From Ardenticatenaceae bacterium (lineage in GTDB: Bacteria; Chloroflexota; Anaerolineae; Promineifilales; Promineifilaceae), in contig JASJCR010000044.1 of the NCBI GenBank assembly GCA_030065875.1, positions 1 through 64,000 of the forward strand: a stretch of 64,000 nt of DNA. Direction: 5' to 3'. The notes beneath the pieces are model-generated. The model saw only the letters and a program-made list of their open reading frames with translations, had not been told where the DNA came from and did no database searches. How positions within the stretch are numbered: position 1 is the first letter of the stretch; each line of letters begins with the position of its first letter. Positions 15,776-24,471 of the stretch are shown here, in pieces. Position numbers and translations under genes: made by a program.

Positions 15776-18355
15776 TTAACTCGTAAATCGATTGCCGCGC
15801 ACGTGGGTGACGGTCGACCGATTAAAGATCTGCTCGTCGATATCGATGCCGTTGGCGGTGAAATATTCCAGACAGTTCGGCACATAACCGGTTGCTCTAA
15901 AGCTGCCTACCACTTGTGGTGGATCGTCTTCGCTTAATCCGACCTGCTCGAAGTTGAATATTTCTTTAAGCACGATTTGCTCGCTTTCGTCTCGCGTTAG
16001 CTCGCAAACGGCGATGATCTTGCGCGAGCCATCAGCCATGCGCGAAGATTGCACCACGATATCGAGGATGCTAATTTGCTCCATAATTTCGCGGGAGCTC
16101 AACTCGCGGGCTTCGGGCGACATGCGCACCATCGTTTCCAAACGGGACATTGCGTCACGAGGCGAGTTGGCGTGCGCGGTGGTCATCGAACCGCTGTGCC
16201 CGGTATTCATGGCCTGCAAAATATCCAGCGCTTCCGCCCCGCGCGATTCACCAACGACGATGCGATCCGGCCGCATGCGCAGGCTGTTGCGCACCAGGTC
16301 GCGAATTTTGATCTCATTTTCGCCAAATTCGTCCGCCGGCCGGGTCTCCAGCCGGACCCAGTGCGGCTGGCGCAGCTGCAGCTCGGCCACGTCTTCGATG
16401 GTGATGATGCGCTGCCAATCGGGAATAAACGACGACAGGACGTTGAGCAGGGTGGTTTTACCGGAGCCGGTGCCGCCGGAAACAACCAAATTGAGCCGCG
16501 TTCTGATACACGCCTCTAAAAATTCGGCCATTTGCGGCGACAGGGAGGCGGTTCTGAGCAAATCCGCCATGACCAGCGGCTCGGGGAAGCGGCGAATGGT
16601 GATCACCGCGCTGCTGTCCCGGCTTGAATCGGAACGATGGCCGTCTTTATCGAGCGTCAGCGGGGGCAGGATGGCGTTGACGCGGCTGCCGTCGGGCAGT
16701 CGCGCGTCGAGCATCGGCCGGTCTTCATCAATCCGCCGGCCGAGACGGGCGGCGATCGTTTCGACAATATGTTCCAGATGTTTGGCGTGACGCAGCCCGC
16801 TGCCTCCCAGGCTGCGAATTTCTTCGCTCGAGATTTGGCGCAGGCGGCCGTGCTGCTCGATATAAATTTCATCCGGGGCGTTGATCATGATTTCGCTGAC
16901 CGAATTGTCGTTCATGAGCCCGGCCCCTAATTCGCGGGTGAAGTAGTCGAGCGAGAAGATCCCGTCCAGCCGGTTAAACTCCTCTTCGCTGAGGGTTTCC
17001 TGCAGCCGGTGGAAAAATTTGGGTTTGACCCCGGTGGGGGTGAAATACCCCAGCGCCTGACCGCGTTCATCGATGCCGGTTTGCTGGAACAAAAAGACAT
17101 CTTTGACCATGATTTGCCCCTTACGCAGTCCGCGCACCTCAGAGACGCTGACGATGCGCCGCCCGCCGCCCGGCAGCCGGTTTTGCTGAATCACGATGTC
17201 AATGGCGCTGGCCAGCTGTTCGCGGATCGGCTGCAGCGGCAGCTGTTTGGCGCTTTCGGCCATCATCACCATATTTTCCAGACGGGCAAACGCATCGCGG
17301 GTTGAGTTGGAGTGAATGGTGGTCATCGATCCTTCATGACCGGTGTTCATCGCCTGGAGCATGTCCAGCGCTTCGCCACCGCGCACCTCACCGACGATGA
17401 TGCGGTCCGGCCGCATGCGCAGGGCATTTTTGACCAGCTCCTGGATGCTAACCGCCCCCTCACCCTCGACGTTGGGCGGTCGGGCCTCCAAACGGACCAC
17501 GTGGGGATGGGATTCGTACAGCCGCAGCTCGGCCGCGTCTTCGATGGTGATGATGCGCTCGCTGTGGGGGATAAATGTCGACAGCACGTTGAGCGTGGTC
17601 GTTTTACCGGAGCCGGTCCCCCCGGACACCAAAATGTTGAGTTTGGCCTTGACGCACGCCCGCATAAACGTCAGCATATCCTGGGTCAGGGTGCCGTAGG
17701 TGTCGACCAGGTCGACTTCGGTGAACATCGCCCGGCGAAATTTACGCACAGTCAAAATCGGCCCGTCAACCGCTAGAGGCGGGATAACCGCGTTGACGCG
17801 GCTCCCATCTGGCAGGCGGGCGTCAACGCGCGGGCTGCTTTCATCGATGCGCCGGCCGAGTGGGGAAACGATGCGATCGATGATGTGGCGCAGATGGGCC
17901 TGATTTTCAAATTTAATTTCCGGTGGGGCCAGCTCCAGCCGCCCCACTCGCTCGATATAAATTTGGGAGTATCCATCCGGGTGTTCCTCGTTGCCCCGCA
18001 CCCAATTCACCATGATTTCGCTGATGGACGGATCGCGCAGTAGAGGCTGAAGCGGACCCAGCCCTACCATCTCGTTTTTGACGATGTCGATAATTTCCGA
18101 CAGCACCTGGGGAGCCAGCAGCTGCTGCTCCTCGCGGATCATGTCCGTTACCCAACCGGCGATTTTTGATTCCCGCATCCGGGAAGGGAGGGTCACCAGC
18201 TGCTCGAGTTCTTTTTCCGGCAGTTCGCTGATCAGGCGATCGCGATACCGGCGAGCCAGCTCGTGAGCCACCCGTGTCAGGTTGTTGCCGTTGAGCTGCT
18301 GATCGGATATTTGGTGGGGTGTTTGCTGTTTATTTAAACGGTCTAAAATTGCCAT
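15776..18355 (-). CDS. tadA: Double-headed TadA secretion ATPase (tandem fusion)
   Basis: Protein of 859 aa, twice the usual TadA length, because it holds two complete ATPase copies in one chain. Copy 1: N-terminal domain about 20-200, Walker A GGTGSGKT (245-252), Asp box ITIEDAAEL (269-277), Walker B region RPDRIIVGEVRG (315-326), His box MTTIHSN (344-350). Copy 2: N-terminal domain about 475-600, Walker A at 627-634, ITIEDVAEL (651-659), RPDRIVVGESRG (695-706), MTTAHAN (724-730). All catalytic motifs are intact in both. Both copies share the N-terminal DARLPDGSRVNA motif. GAGGAGGC precedes ATG 18355. TadA powers pilus assembly as a hexamer; this form could make a hexamer from three chains. 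No sign of a frameshift or lost stop: the linker (about 430-475) reads as normal protein. Confidence 0.92.
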   Translation of the reverse strand: MAILDRLNKQQTPHQISDQQLNGNNLTRVAHELARRYRDRLISELPEKELEQLVTLPSRMRESKIAGWVTDMIREEQQLLAPQVLSEIIDIVKNEMVGLGPLQPLLRDPSISEIMVNWVRGNEEHPDGYSQIYIERVGRLELAPPEIKFENQAHLRHIIDRIVSPLGRRIDESSPRVDARLPDGSRVNAVIPPLAVDGPILTVRKFRRAMFTEVDLVDTYGTLTQDMLTFMRACVKAKLNILVSGGTGSGKTTTLNVLSTFIPHSERIITIEDAAELRLYESHPHVVRLEARPPNVEGEGAVSIQELVKNALRMRPDRIIVGEVRGGEALDMLQAMNTGHEGSMTTIHSNSTRDAFARLENMVMMAESAKQLPLQPIREQLASAIDIVIQQNRLPGGGRRIVSVSEVRGLRKGQIMVKDVFLFQQTGIDERGQALGYFTPTGVKPKFFHRLQETLSEEEFNRLDGIFSLDYFTRELGAGLMNDNSVSEIMINAPDEIYIEQHGRLRQISSEEIRSLGGSGLRHAKHLEHIVETIAARLGRRIDEDRPMLDARLPDGSRVNAILPPLTLDKDGHRSDSSRDSSAVITIRRFPEPLVMADLLRTASLSPQMAEFLEACIRTRLNLVVSGGTGSGKTTLLNVLSSFIPDWQRIITIEDVAELQLRQPHWVRLETRPADEFGENEIKIRDLVRNSLRMRPDRIVVGESRGAEALDILQAMNTGHSGSMTTAHANSPRDAMSRLETMVRMSPEARELSSREIMEQISILDIVVQSSRMADGSRKIIAVCELTRDESEQIVLKEIFNFEQVGLSEDDPPQVVGSFRATGYVPNCLEYFTANGIDIDEQIFNRSTVTHVRGNRFTS

Positions 18356-18381
18356 TTTGCCTCCTCAGGAGTGGCGGCTGC

Positions 18382-20583
18382 CTACTCCCGCGGTATTTCT
18401 ACCTCGTTCCACGTGCCGCTGCTGATATCAAATTGCAGCAATCCGGCGGTGGTGCCCACCCACAGCTGCGATTCGATTACGGCCACGCTGCTGATATCCA
18501 GCAGCGGTTCATCATTCACGGTGGGTATCGGTTCCCAAATTCCATTTTCGTAGCGGCTCAAACCGCCGTCACCGGCGGCCCACACCTGTAAACCATCGGT
18601 TAGCAGCCGGGTAATTTCCCCTGGGGGCACCCCATCGGTGGCGTCAAAGGTGCGCCAGGCTGCCCCGTTAAAAACGCTGACCCCCAGCGGCGTGCCCACC
18701 CACAACCCTTCGTCATTGGCCGTCAGGCTTAACACCAGGTCGGTTGGCAGTCCATCCGGTTCAGCGACAAACGAGGCCCAGCGCTGGCCGTCAAAACGAT
18801 TAATGCCTTCGCTGGTAGCTACCCACACGTCGCTGGTGACCAGCACATCGGTTACCCGATTGGAAAGGAGCACCGGCACCTGAAAGGTGGTCCAGACATC
18901 GCCGTCAAAGCGAGCCAGCCCGTTTTCAGTGCCAACCCAGAGGGCGCTGCGATTAAAATCATAATCCAGGGAGGAGATGACCCCGGCCGGATAGGTGTCG
19001 ACCGAGGGATCAAACACGCTCCAGTTGGTGCCGTCATAGCGGGCCAGCCCGTCTGATGACCCGACCCAGATGTCGTTCCCTTGACCGGCGGTGATCGCGG
19101 TGAGGGAGCCGGAGGGCAGGCCGTCAAATGAGGTAAACACCTGCCACGACTCCCCATCAGCGCTCAGTCGGGCCAGACGATCTGACCCGCCTACCCAGAG
19201 GGCTGAATCACCTAGCAAGGCGGTAACCCCCTGCGTGACCGGGGGGACGATGGTGGCGGTTGGGGCCACGGTGGGAACCGGGGTATTGGTGGGGGAGGGG
19301 GTTTCCGTTGGCGGCACCTCTGTCTCGACCGGTCTGGGTCGGGGAATCGGCCGATTCCCCACCGCCTCAACCGTTTCCTGCAGCGCGGCAATTTGAGCTT
19401 CATTTTCAGCCTGGGATGTCACCAGGGCGATGACTTGTGGATCTGGGGTAGGGTCTTCGGGGGGGGCGGGCAAGCTCACCCCCAACATACAGACAAATAA
19501 GGAGAAGGCCAGCAAAATCAGGTACGGTAGCCAGGTTTGGCGAATGTCGCCGGAAGCAGCCTGCACGCGTAGATTTCGCAAGGTGGCCAATCTCCCTTGA
19601 GGGGCCGGCTCAGATGCTGGGGTTTCGCCGACATCACTTTCACCTTCCGTTTCAGCTTCTTCCTGATCCTCTTCAACCGGGGCTGGAGCGGTAACCGAAA
19701 CGGCCGGTTTGGGAGCCGGCCGCCGCTGACCGGTGGTGTGCGGAGAGAGAAGCATCTCCAGGACCACCAGCAGTTCAGCCGGGGTTTGGTAACGATCCTG
19801 GGGATCTTTTTGTAAGCAGCGATTGACGATGAGCTGAATCTGGTTTAAATCCCGCTCGCCGGCCTGGGGGCGGGAAAGGGGAGGCGGCGGCTCCTGCAGA
19901 TGCTGGCTGACGACTTCGGCCAGGCTGCCTTCAAACGGCCGCCGGCCGCTGATCATTTCGTGCAAAATGAGCCCTACCACGTAGATATCGCTGCGGACGG
20001 AGAGCGGCTCGCTGTTAATTTGCTCGGGCGACATGTAGTTGGGCGACTGGCGGGCGGTTTCGTCCAAAGAAGCGGCCACGCCATAATCCAACATGGTTAT
20101 GCTGCCCTCCGGCTGCTGCAGCCAGATGTGGTCCGGCTGCAAATCGCCGTGGGGCCTCCCTCCGGCGTCATTTACCGCCTGGATCCCCTGAGTCATTTGG
20201 CGTGCCACCAGCAGCGCGTCGCGGATAGGCAGCTCCTGATTTTCCATGATATTGGTCAGGGAGTGCCCGGCGACGAGGGGTTGGATGTAGAAAGCCCGCG
20301 TTTGCCCTTTGGGCGCGCGCATGGTGCCGCAGTCGATCAGAGGCAGCACATAGGGAGAAAGCGGTTCAAAAAGCGGCCGGTAGTTGGTCATGAGTTTATT
20401 GACAAAGGTGCCGTCCACGTCAAATTCCGGCCGGATTACCTTGACCTTAAATGGTTCTCCGTCCGCTTCCCGGTTGGCCCGATAGATCTGGGCCAGGACA
20501 TCTTCACCAATCAGGGTGTCGAGCCAGTATCGATCCTCCTTGATCTGGCCGGTGATCATTTTTTCCGTTGCTAATTTGGACAT
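18382..20583 (-). CDS. Membrane kinase-like protein with beta-propeller sensor
   Basis: Protein of 733 aa. Residues 15-280: a protein-kinase fold with Lys48 in KVKVI, a catalytic loop HGDLQPDH (145-152) in place of HRDLKPEN, DYG (166-168) in place of DFG, SPE (185-187) and Asp199. Asp147 is kept, but the Lys and Asn of the loop are Gln149 and His152 and the Gly-rich loop is poor, so it may be weak or inactive. A Pro/Glu linker follows, one TM helix (351-371), a Thr/Pro linker, and a C-terminal propeller (about 440-733) of repeats reading W-V-G-x-x-x-G-L-x-R-x-D-G (two-component regulator propeller type), outside the cell. Its ATG overlaps the tadZ stop (TGATG), so they are coupled. It may sense a surface signal and bind the pilus machine. 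Kinase activity is not certain. Confidence 0.8.
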   Translation of the reverse strand: MSKLATEKMITGQIKEDRYWLDTLIGEDVLAQIYRANREADGEPFKVKVIRPEFDVDGTFVNKLMTNYRPLFEPLSPYVLPLIDCGTMRAPKGQTRAFYIQPLVAGHSLTNIMENQELPIRDALLVARQMTQGIQAVNDAGGRPHGDLQPDHIWLQQPEGSITMLDYGVAASLDETARQSPNYMSPEQINSEPLSVRSDIYVVGLILHEMISGRRPFEGSLAEVVSQHLQEPPPPLSRPQAGERDLNQIQLIVNRCLQKDPQDRYQTPAELLVVLEMLLSPHTTGQRRPAPKPAVSVTAPAPVEEDQEEAETEGESDVGETPASEPAPQGRLATLRNLRVQAASGDIRQTWLPYLILLAFSLFVCMLGVSLPAPPEDPTPDPQVIALVTSQAENEAQIAALQETVEAVGNRPIPRPRPVETEVPPTETPSPTNTPVPTVAPTATIVPPVTQGVTALLGDSALWVGGSDRLARLSADGESWQVFTSFDGLPSGSLTAITAGQGNDIWVGSSDGLARYDGTNWSVFDPSVDTYPAGVISSLDYDFNRSALWVGTENGLARFDGDVWTTFQVPVLLSNRVTDVLVTSDVWVATSEGINRFDGQRWASFVAEPDGLPTDLVLSLTANDEGLWVGTPLGVSVFNGAAWRTFDATDGVPPGEITRLLTDGLQVWAAGDGGLSRYENGIWEPIPTVNDEPLLDISSVAVIESQLWVGTTAGLLQFDISSGTWNEVEIPRE

Positions 20584-21983
20584 CAGGCGCTCTTTTGAGG
20601 TATTTTGGCCAGGGTTTGCATGCGATCATCCAGAATTTGCTTGCTCAAGGCGCGCACGCCTTGCGAAAAAGGCAGTTTTGGCTCTTCGAGGACCGCAATT
20701 TGGCTGGTGTTGACCAGCGGCTCCAGCTGTTTTTCTTTGGGCAGGTCGGGCAGCCAGGTGTATTCTGGGAATAGGGCCCGAACCTCGTTGGGTCTAATTT
20801 CAGACCGTTTTTCAGTTTTGTTAAGCACCAGCCGCAGGCGGTCGATGGAAATGCCAAAATTGGGCAGTAAATCGAGTTCAGCCCGCAGCGCTTTGATGGC
20901 CGGTACGTCGCTGGTGCACATCAGCAAGATGCGGTCGGCCGCTCGCAAAACCGCCAGCGTATTTTCATCGAGCGTCGGCGGTAAATCGATGACCACAAAT
21001 TCGTAAAAGCGGGGGGCGCTGGTTAACAGCCGCTTGGTTAACTGCACCAGGGCCTGCTTCGCCTTGGTTTTGCGCAGCACGTGCTCCATGATGTCGCGGC
21101 GAGCGCTGTCAAAGGGATCTGAGCCGATTTGCAGATTGGCTTCCAGCGTGTTGCTTAACAAATCGTCGGTGACCCCATCATATTCAGCATAAAAAATCGC
21201 TTCTTCGATAATGTCTTTTAGAAAATCGGTTTGTTCCCGGCCAAAAGGGCTGCTCAGCACGCGCAGGGAATTGAGCCCCGGCGTAGCGGTTGTGGCCCCT
21301 ACGATATTTTGGCGATTTAAGGAATCCATAACCGGCAAAAGATCGAGCACCGACCGCGTTGGGGTCAAATTTAAAAAGGTTTCCACTCCGCCAAAGGGCC
21401 AGTTGAGGTCGGCCAGAATGACGTTGCGGGAAGGTTCGCCTTTGGCCAAATCTTCAGTGGCCAGCGCGGCCGCCATATTGGCCGCCAAAATAGTGCGGCC
21501 GACGCCGCCTTTTAAGCTGTGAATGGCGATCACACCCCCAAAACGCGCTTCTTCGCGCTCCGGAATACGGGCCAGTAAATCAGCCGCGTCGCGCATCGGC
21601 TGCACCCAATCCTGGAAGCTCAGGGGTTCTGTGAGGGGGAACACGCCGGAAACGTGGGTGTTCATCAGCTGGCGGTGGTAGTTGGCGTTGTTGTATTCCG
21701 ATTCCCGCACGATGGTAAAGACCGCGGTTCGCGGCCGTTTCTGCTTAATGCTGCGCGCTGTTTCTACCGCCAGAGCGCCACCCATCCCTTCTTCGATGAG
21801 CAGCACATCCGGTTCCCAATCATTGATGCGTTCGAGACACTCCTGAACGCGACGGACCACGCCGACCAGCCGCGTTTCGCGCTTGCTGCTGATAAACGCT
21901 TCCAGATCGCTGATCAGTTCGTCGTTGGCCGCCGCAATCATGATTGCCAATGGCTGCTGTATGCCGATGATGCCGTTGTCCAT
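20583..21983 (-). CDS. TadZ/CpaE-type MinD-like localisation ATPase
   Basis: Protein of 466 aa. Residues 10-135 form a receiver-like domain (LAIMIAAANDELISDLEAFI, EPDVLLIEEGM) without a clear phosphorylated Asp, as in known TadZ. Residues 145-440 are a MinD/ParA-type ATPase with a deviant P-loop LKGGVGRT (157-164, Arg instead of the final Lys), ADLNWPFGG and FVVIDLPPTLD. An insertion of about 60 residues (SDPFDSARRDIMEHVLRKTK) lies in the middle. TadZ proteins position the Tad machine in the cell. GAAGGA precedes the ATG. It is translationally coupled to the kinase-like gene. Confidence 0.86.
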   Translation of the reverse strand: MDNGIIGIQQPLAIMIAAANDELISDLEAFISSKRETRLVGVVRRVQECLERINDWEPDVLLIEEGMGGALAVETARSIKQKRPRTAVFTIVRESEYNNANYHRQLMNTHVSGVFPLTEPLSFQDWVQPMRDAADLLARIPEREEARFGGVIAIHSLKGGVGRTILAANMAAALATEDLAKGEPSRNVILADLNWPFGGVETFLNLTPTRSVLDLLPVMDSLNRQNIVGATTATPGLNSLRVLSSPFGREQTDFLKDIIEEAIFYAEYDGVTDDLLSNTLEANLQIGSDPFDSARRDIMEHVLRKTKAKQALVQLTKRLLTSAPRFYEFVVIDLPPTLDENTLAVLRAADRILLMCTSDVPAIKALRAELDLLPNFGISIDRLRLVLNKTEKRSEIRPNEVRALFPEYTWLPDLPKEKQLEPLVNTSQIAVLEEPKLPFSQGVRALSKQILDDRMQTLAKIPQKSA

Positions 21984-22025
21984 CCTGTGTCATCCTTCGT
22001 GTAACGGTTTAAGTGAATTGCTATT

Positions 22026-22102
22026 AAAAATCAGACGCGGATTTCACGGATTGACTCTGATTTTTCTGTCCAATCTGCGAAAATCTGCGTAATCTGCGGA
22101 AA
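22026..22102. repeat. cgcagatt-type dispersed repeat
   Basis: Repeated phrase in the tadZ-cpaB gap: gcggatttcacggatt, then aatctgcgaaaatctgcgtaatctgcgg. Same family as 7934-8042, 31707-31803 and 42068-42183. No gene or clear promoter in the 157-bp gap. Confidence 0.7.
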
Positions 22103-22140
22103 ATTTTATTAATAACCCGCCGAAGATTAAACTCGCCCCC

Positions 22141-22872
22141 TTACGGATCGGTAAACTCATCCATGGTGATCGGGTCAACCGGCCGGGAATCCAGCTCATC
22201 GAGGCGGCGAATGACCAGTCGAATTTCCGCCCCAAAGTTGGACATAAACACCAGGCGGGTTGAATCTTCCGGCCGCAGCGACAGCGTGACCACGCCATCT
22301 TTGATCAGCTGGCCGGACGGCAAAAACCGATTGGCGCCGACAATGCCGGGCACCGCTTCATCGCCGGACGGCAATAAATTGTTGACCGCCAACACTTTAA
22401 CGTCTTCGAGAAGGACTTCCGTGCGCGGATTGTTTTCTTCATTTGTATAAGAAACGATGACGTCCACCCGATTTCCCGGCCGGACGTTTCCGCCCACGCT
22501 GCTAACCAGGTCGGTATTGAGGGCCACGGCCCGGAACCCCGGTTCCAGACCCGCATTGGCGTCCAGCAAATTGCGCTGAATAATTTGCCCTTCTTCGATA
22601 TCGGCCAGGGCCACATACCCGATAGTCAAATCTTGCGGGTTAAAGAAGTAGCTGTCGTGCACAAAGTTGCGCGGGATTTCCTGGACGGTCAACATTTCAG
22701 GTGAAATTTGGGTTCGGGCCGGAATTGACTCTGCCGCAGCGACGACCGTGACCTGGTCACCGATAATGCGTTCCAGGCGATTGAGATAGCTAAAAAACAA
22801 GCTGCCGGTGATAAAGGCCAGCACAATCGCCACGATGGTCAAAATCCAGCCTCGTCTTTTTCGTTCTTGCAT
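22141..22872 (-). CDS. cpaB: Flp pilus assembly protein CpaB/RcpC
   Basis: Protein of 243 aa: basic start KRRG, one TM helix (about 8-30), then an SAF domain (ESIPARTQISPEMLTVQEIPRNF, GYVALADIEEGQIIQRNLL) and a RcpC domain with the typical VGGNVRPGNRVDVIVSY and VTLSLRPEDSTRLVF. In diderm bacteria CpaB works with a secretin; here no secretin gene is seen, so it may act at the peptidoglycan. AAGGAG lies about 14 bases before the ATG, rather far. Confidence 0.85.
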   Translation of the reverse strand: MQERKRRGWILTIVAIVLAFITGSLFFSYLNRLERIIGDQVTVVAAAESIPARTQISPEMLTVQEIPRNFVHDSYFFNPQDLTIGYVALADIEEGQIIQRNLLDANAGLEPGFRAVALNTDLVSSVGGNVRPGNRVDVIVSYTNEENNPRTEVLLEDVKVLAVNNLLPSGDEAVPGIVGANRFLPSGQLIKDGVVTLSLRPEDSTRLVFMSNFGAEIRLVIRRLDELDSRPVDPITMDEFTDP

Positions 22873-22930
22873 GCTTTTTTGTCATTCTCCTTTGATCGTC
22901 GTCATGGTGACGGGCTTTGATTTCGGGGGT

Positions 22931-23980
22931 TTAAAGATGAACGCGGTACTCACTGAGGCGGCGTTTTTGCTGCTGGCCGTTGTGAAAGGGGACGCGTTTT
23001 TCAAACCGGCGCGCGGCCACGATCGCCTGCTTGGTGCGTGTGGCCTGCTGAATCATTTCTTCCCAGGGGGGGGTAACGGACAGGCCAAACATTTTTCGCC
23101 CGAGGCGGCCGAACAGAAGGGGGGACCACTGCGGGTCAACCGCATGATCCAGACCAGCCGCCGACATCGCCTGAGCTAGCTCCGAAGCGATTTTTTCATA
23201 TCCGAGCTGCCACCACAGAATCTGCGGGCTGCCCCCCATTTCAAAAAGAGACTCCGTTTGGGTGGCCAATCCTGCAGCCAGATCGGGCACTGATTTTTGC
23301 GTATCGAGCATCTGGAAGTACGGTTTGTCATTGCCGACCAGGGTGAGCAAAACCGGCTGCCGTCGCAACGACACCCCCATCCGCCCGGCCGCTGAATTCA
23401 TTTGCGGCGGCTGTTTCTGAGCGTGGATCAGTTTCTGAAAGGGGCGTAGGGCGGGGAAAGGGACGATCATGTCGCTGCGCATCACGCGCTGCAGCCGTTC
23501 GCCAAACGCCAGCAGTTCCGCCCGGGTCCACCCCGATTGGGCTAAGGTGGCCAGCACTTCCACATAGCGAGCGTAAGCGCTCCCCAGCAAAGGCACTTCG
23601 GTGACGTAGATATCTGCCGGCCACAGCAAATTGCGCACAAAATGAGCGGTGACAATCGCTTTGTCGATTTCAGCCCAGTAGTGAAGCGACAGGACGGCCG
23701 GATACTGCTCCAGGGCTTCTTGATAAATCGCCTGGAACGAGTCGGAAACCAGCGGCAGCCAGCGAATGGGCCGGGGTTTCTGAAGATTGGCAACCAAAGC
23801 CGGTGCCGGATAATCGCGCTTGAGATCGATTGTCTTGCGCTCCGCCTTAACCACTCTTGGCACCACAAATATGTTTAATTCTTTTAACCGTTCGGAAGGC
23901 AGCTCAATCGCCCCATCAACCACGATGGCCACGCTTTGTGCTGCCTGACTTGATTCATGCCCATTTGTTTCTGACGCCAT
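22931..23980 (-). CDS. Divergent DegV-like protein of the Tad locus
   Basis: Protein of 349 aa with the layout of DegV fatty-acid-binding proteins: VAIVVDGAIELPSERLKELNIFVVPRVV at the start, WLPLVSDSFQAIYQEAL where DegV has its T-S-Q-P-S segment, LHYWAEIDKAIVTAHF in the lipid-binding loop region, a G-S-A-Y turn, SGWTRAELLAFGERL, and a second lobe with VGNDKPYFQML. No signal or membrane helix. The match is weak in the key loop, so it may have lost lipid binding. Its place between cpaB and the prepilin peptidase suggests a helper role in the pilus system. The function is unknown. Confidence 0.55.
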   Translation of the reverse strand: MASETNGHESSQAAQSVAIVVDGAIELPSERLKELNIFVVPRVVKAERKTIDLKRDYPAPALVANLQKPRPIRWLPLVSDSFQAIYQEALEQYPAVLSLHYWAEIDKAIVTAHFVRNLLWPADIYVTEVPLLGSAYARYVEVLATLAQSGWTRAELLAFGERLQRVMRSDMIVPFPALRPFQKLIHAQKQPPQMNSAAGRMGVSLRRQPVLLTLVGNDKPYFQMLDTQKSVPDLAAGLATQTESLFEMGGSPQILWWQLGYEKIASELAQAMSAAGLDHAVDPQWSPLLFGRLGRKMFGLSVTPPWEEMIQQATRTKQAIVAARRFEKRVPFHNGQQQKRRLSEYRVHL

Positions 23981-23988
23981 TAGCCAAC

Positions 23989-24028
23989 TCTCTTCTCTCT
24001 CTTCTCTTTTCTCTATCTCTCTTCTTCA
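23989..24028. repeat. Heptameric tandem repeat (unit near tctcttc)
   Basis: Pyrimidine-only array (ctctcttctctctcttctctt...) filling the gap between the DegV-like gene and the prepilin peptidase gene. Same class as 52061-52096, which has nearly the same unit. Confidence 0.8.
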
Positions 24029-24032
24029 CTAT

Positions 24033-24470
24033 TTAACTGCCGAGCAGAAAAATCGCGGTCCCGATGGATAAAAATGGGGCAAACGGGATCAGCGTTTGGC
24101 GATTGATTTTTTTAAACAGCACGCCGATTAACAGCAAAGACGCGCTCAGGTGAGCCACAATCAGGGCTGGGATAATGAGGGGATAGCCTAAAATTAATCC
24201 CATAAAAAAGGCCAGTTTTACGTCACCCATCCCCCCTTTTTTGCCCAGGGCTACGACCGGAATTAACATGAATCCCGCTCCGACGGCCGCGCCCAGCAAA
24301 CCGGAGCGCCAGCCGGGCGTGATGAACATGAGCAGCAGCGAAATACCGATGGCCGGGACGATTATCTTGTTCGGAACACGCCTTTCCCGCAGATCGCTGA
24401 TTGACACAGCGATTAATATGGCCATGCAAACCGCTTTCCAAACCCAAAGCCACCAGGCCGTATCATCCAT
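24033..24470 (-). CDS. Prepilin peptidase, TadV/CpaA type
   Basis: Aspartic membrane protease of 145 aa with four hydrophobic segments. The two catalytic Asp are visible: Asp26 in SDLRERRVPN and Asp83 in GGMGDVKL. It lacks the N-terminal methyltransferase domain of larger PilD enzymes, as is normal for TadV/CpaA. It should cut the G|xxxxE leaders of flp, TadE, the second pilin, the 580-aa protein and the toxin. It begins two bases after the histidine kinase stop. Confidence 0.88.
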   Translation of the reverse strand: MDDTAWWLWVWKAVCMAILIAVSISDLRERRVPNKIIVPAIGISLLLMFITPGWRSGLLGAAVGAGFMLIPVVALGKKGGMGDVKLAFFMGLILGYPLIIPALIVAHLSASLLLIGVLFKKINRQTLIPFAPFLSIGTAIFLLGS

Positions 24471-24471
24471 G

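Noticed and set aside
15954-16790. Long open frame antisense to tadA (278 codons), and similar ones at 17312-17776 and 40160-40972
   Set aside because: They are mirror frames of strongly conserved genes with GC-biased codons and have no family resemblance of their own.
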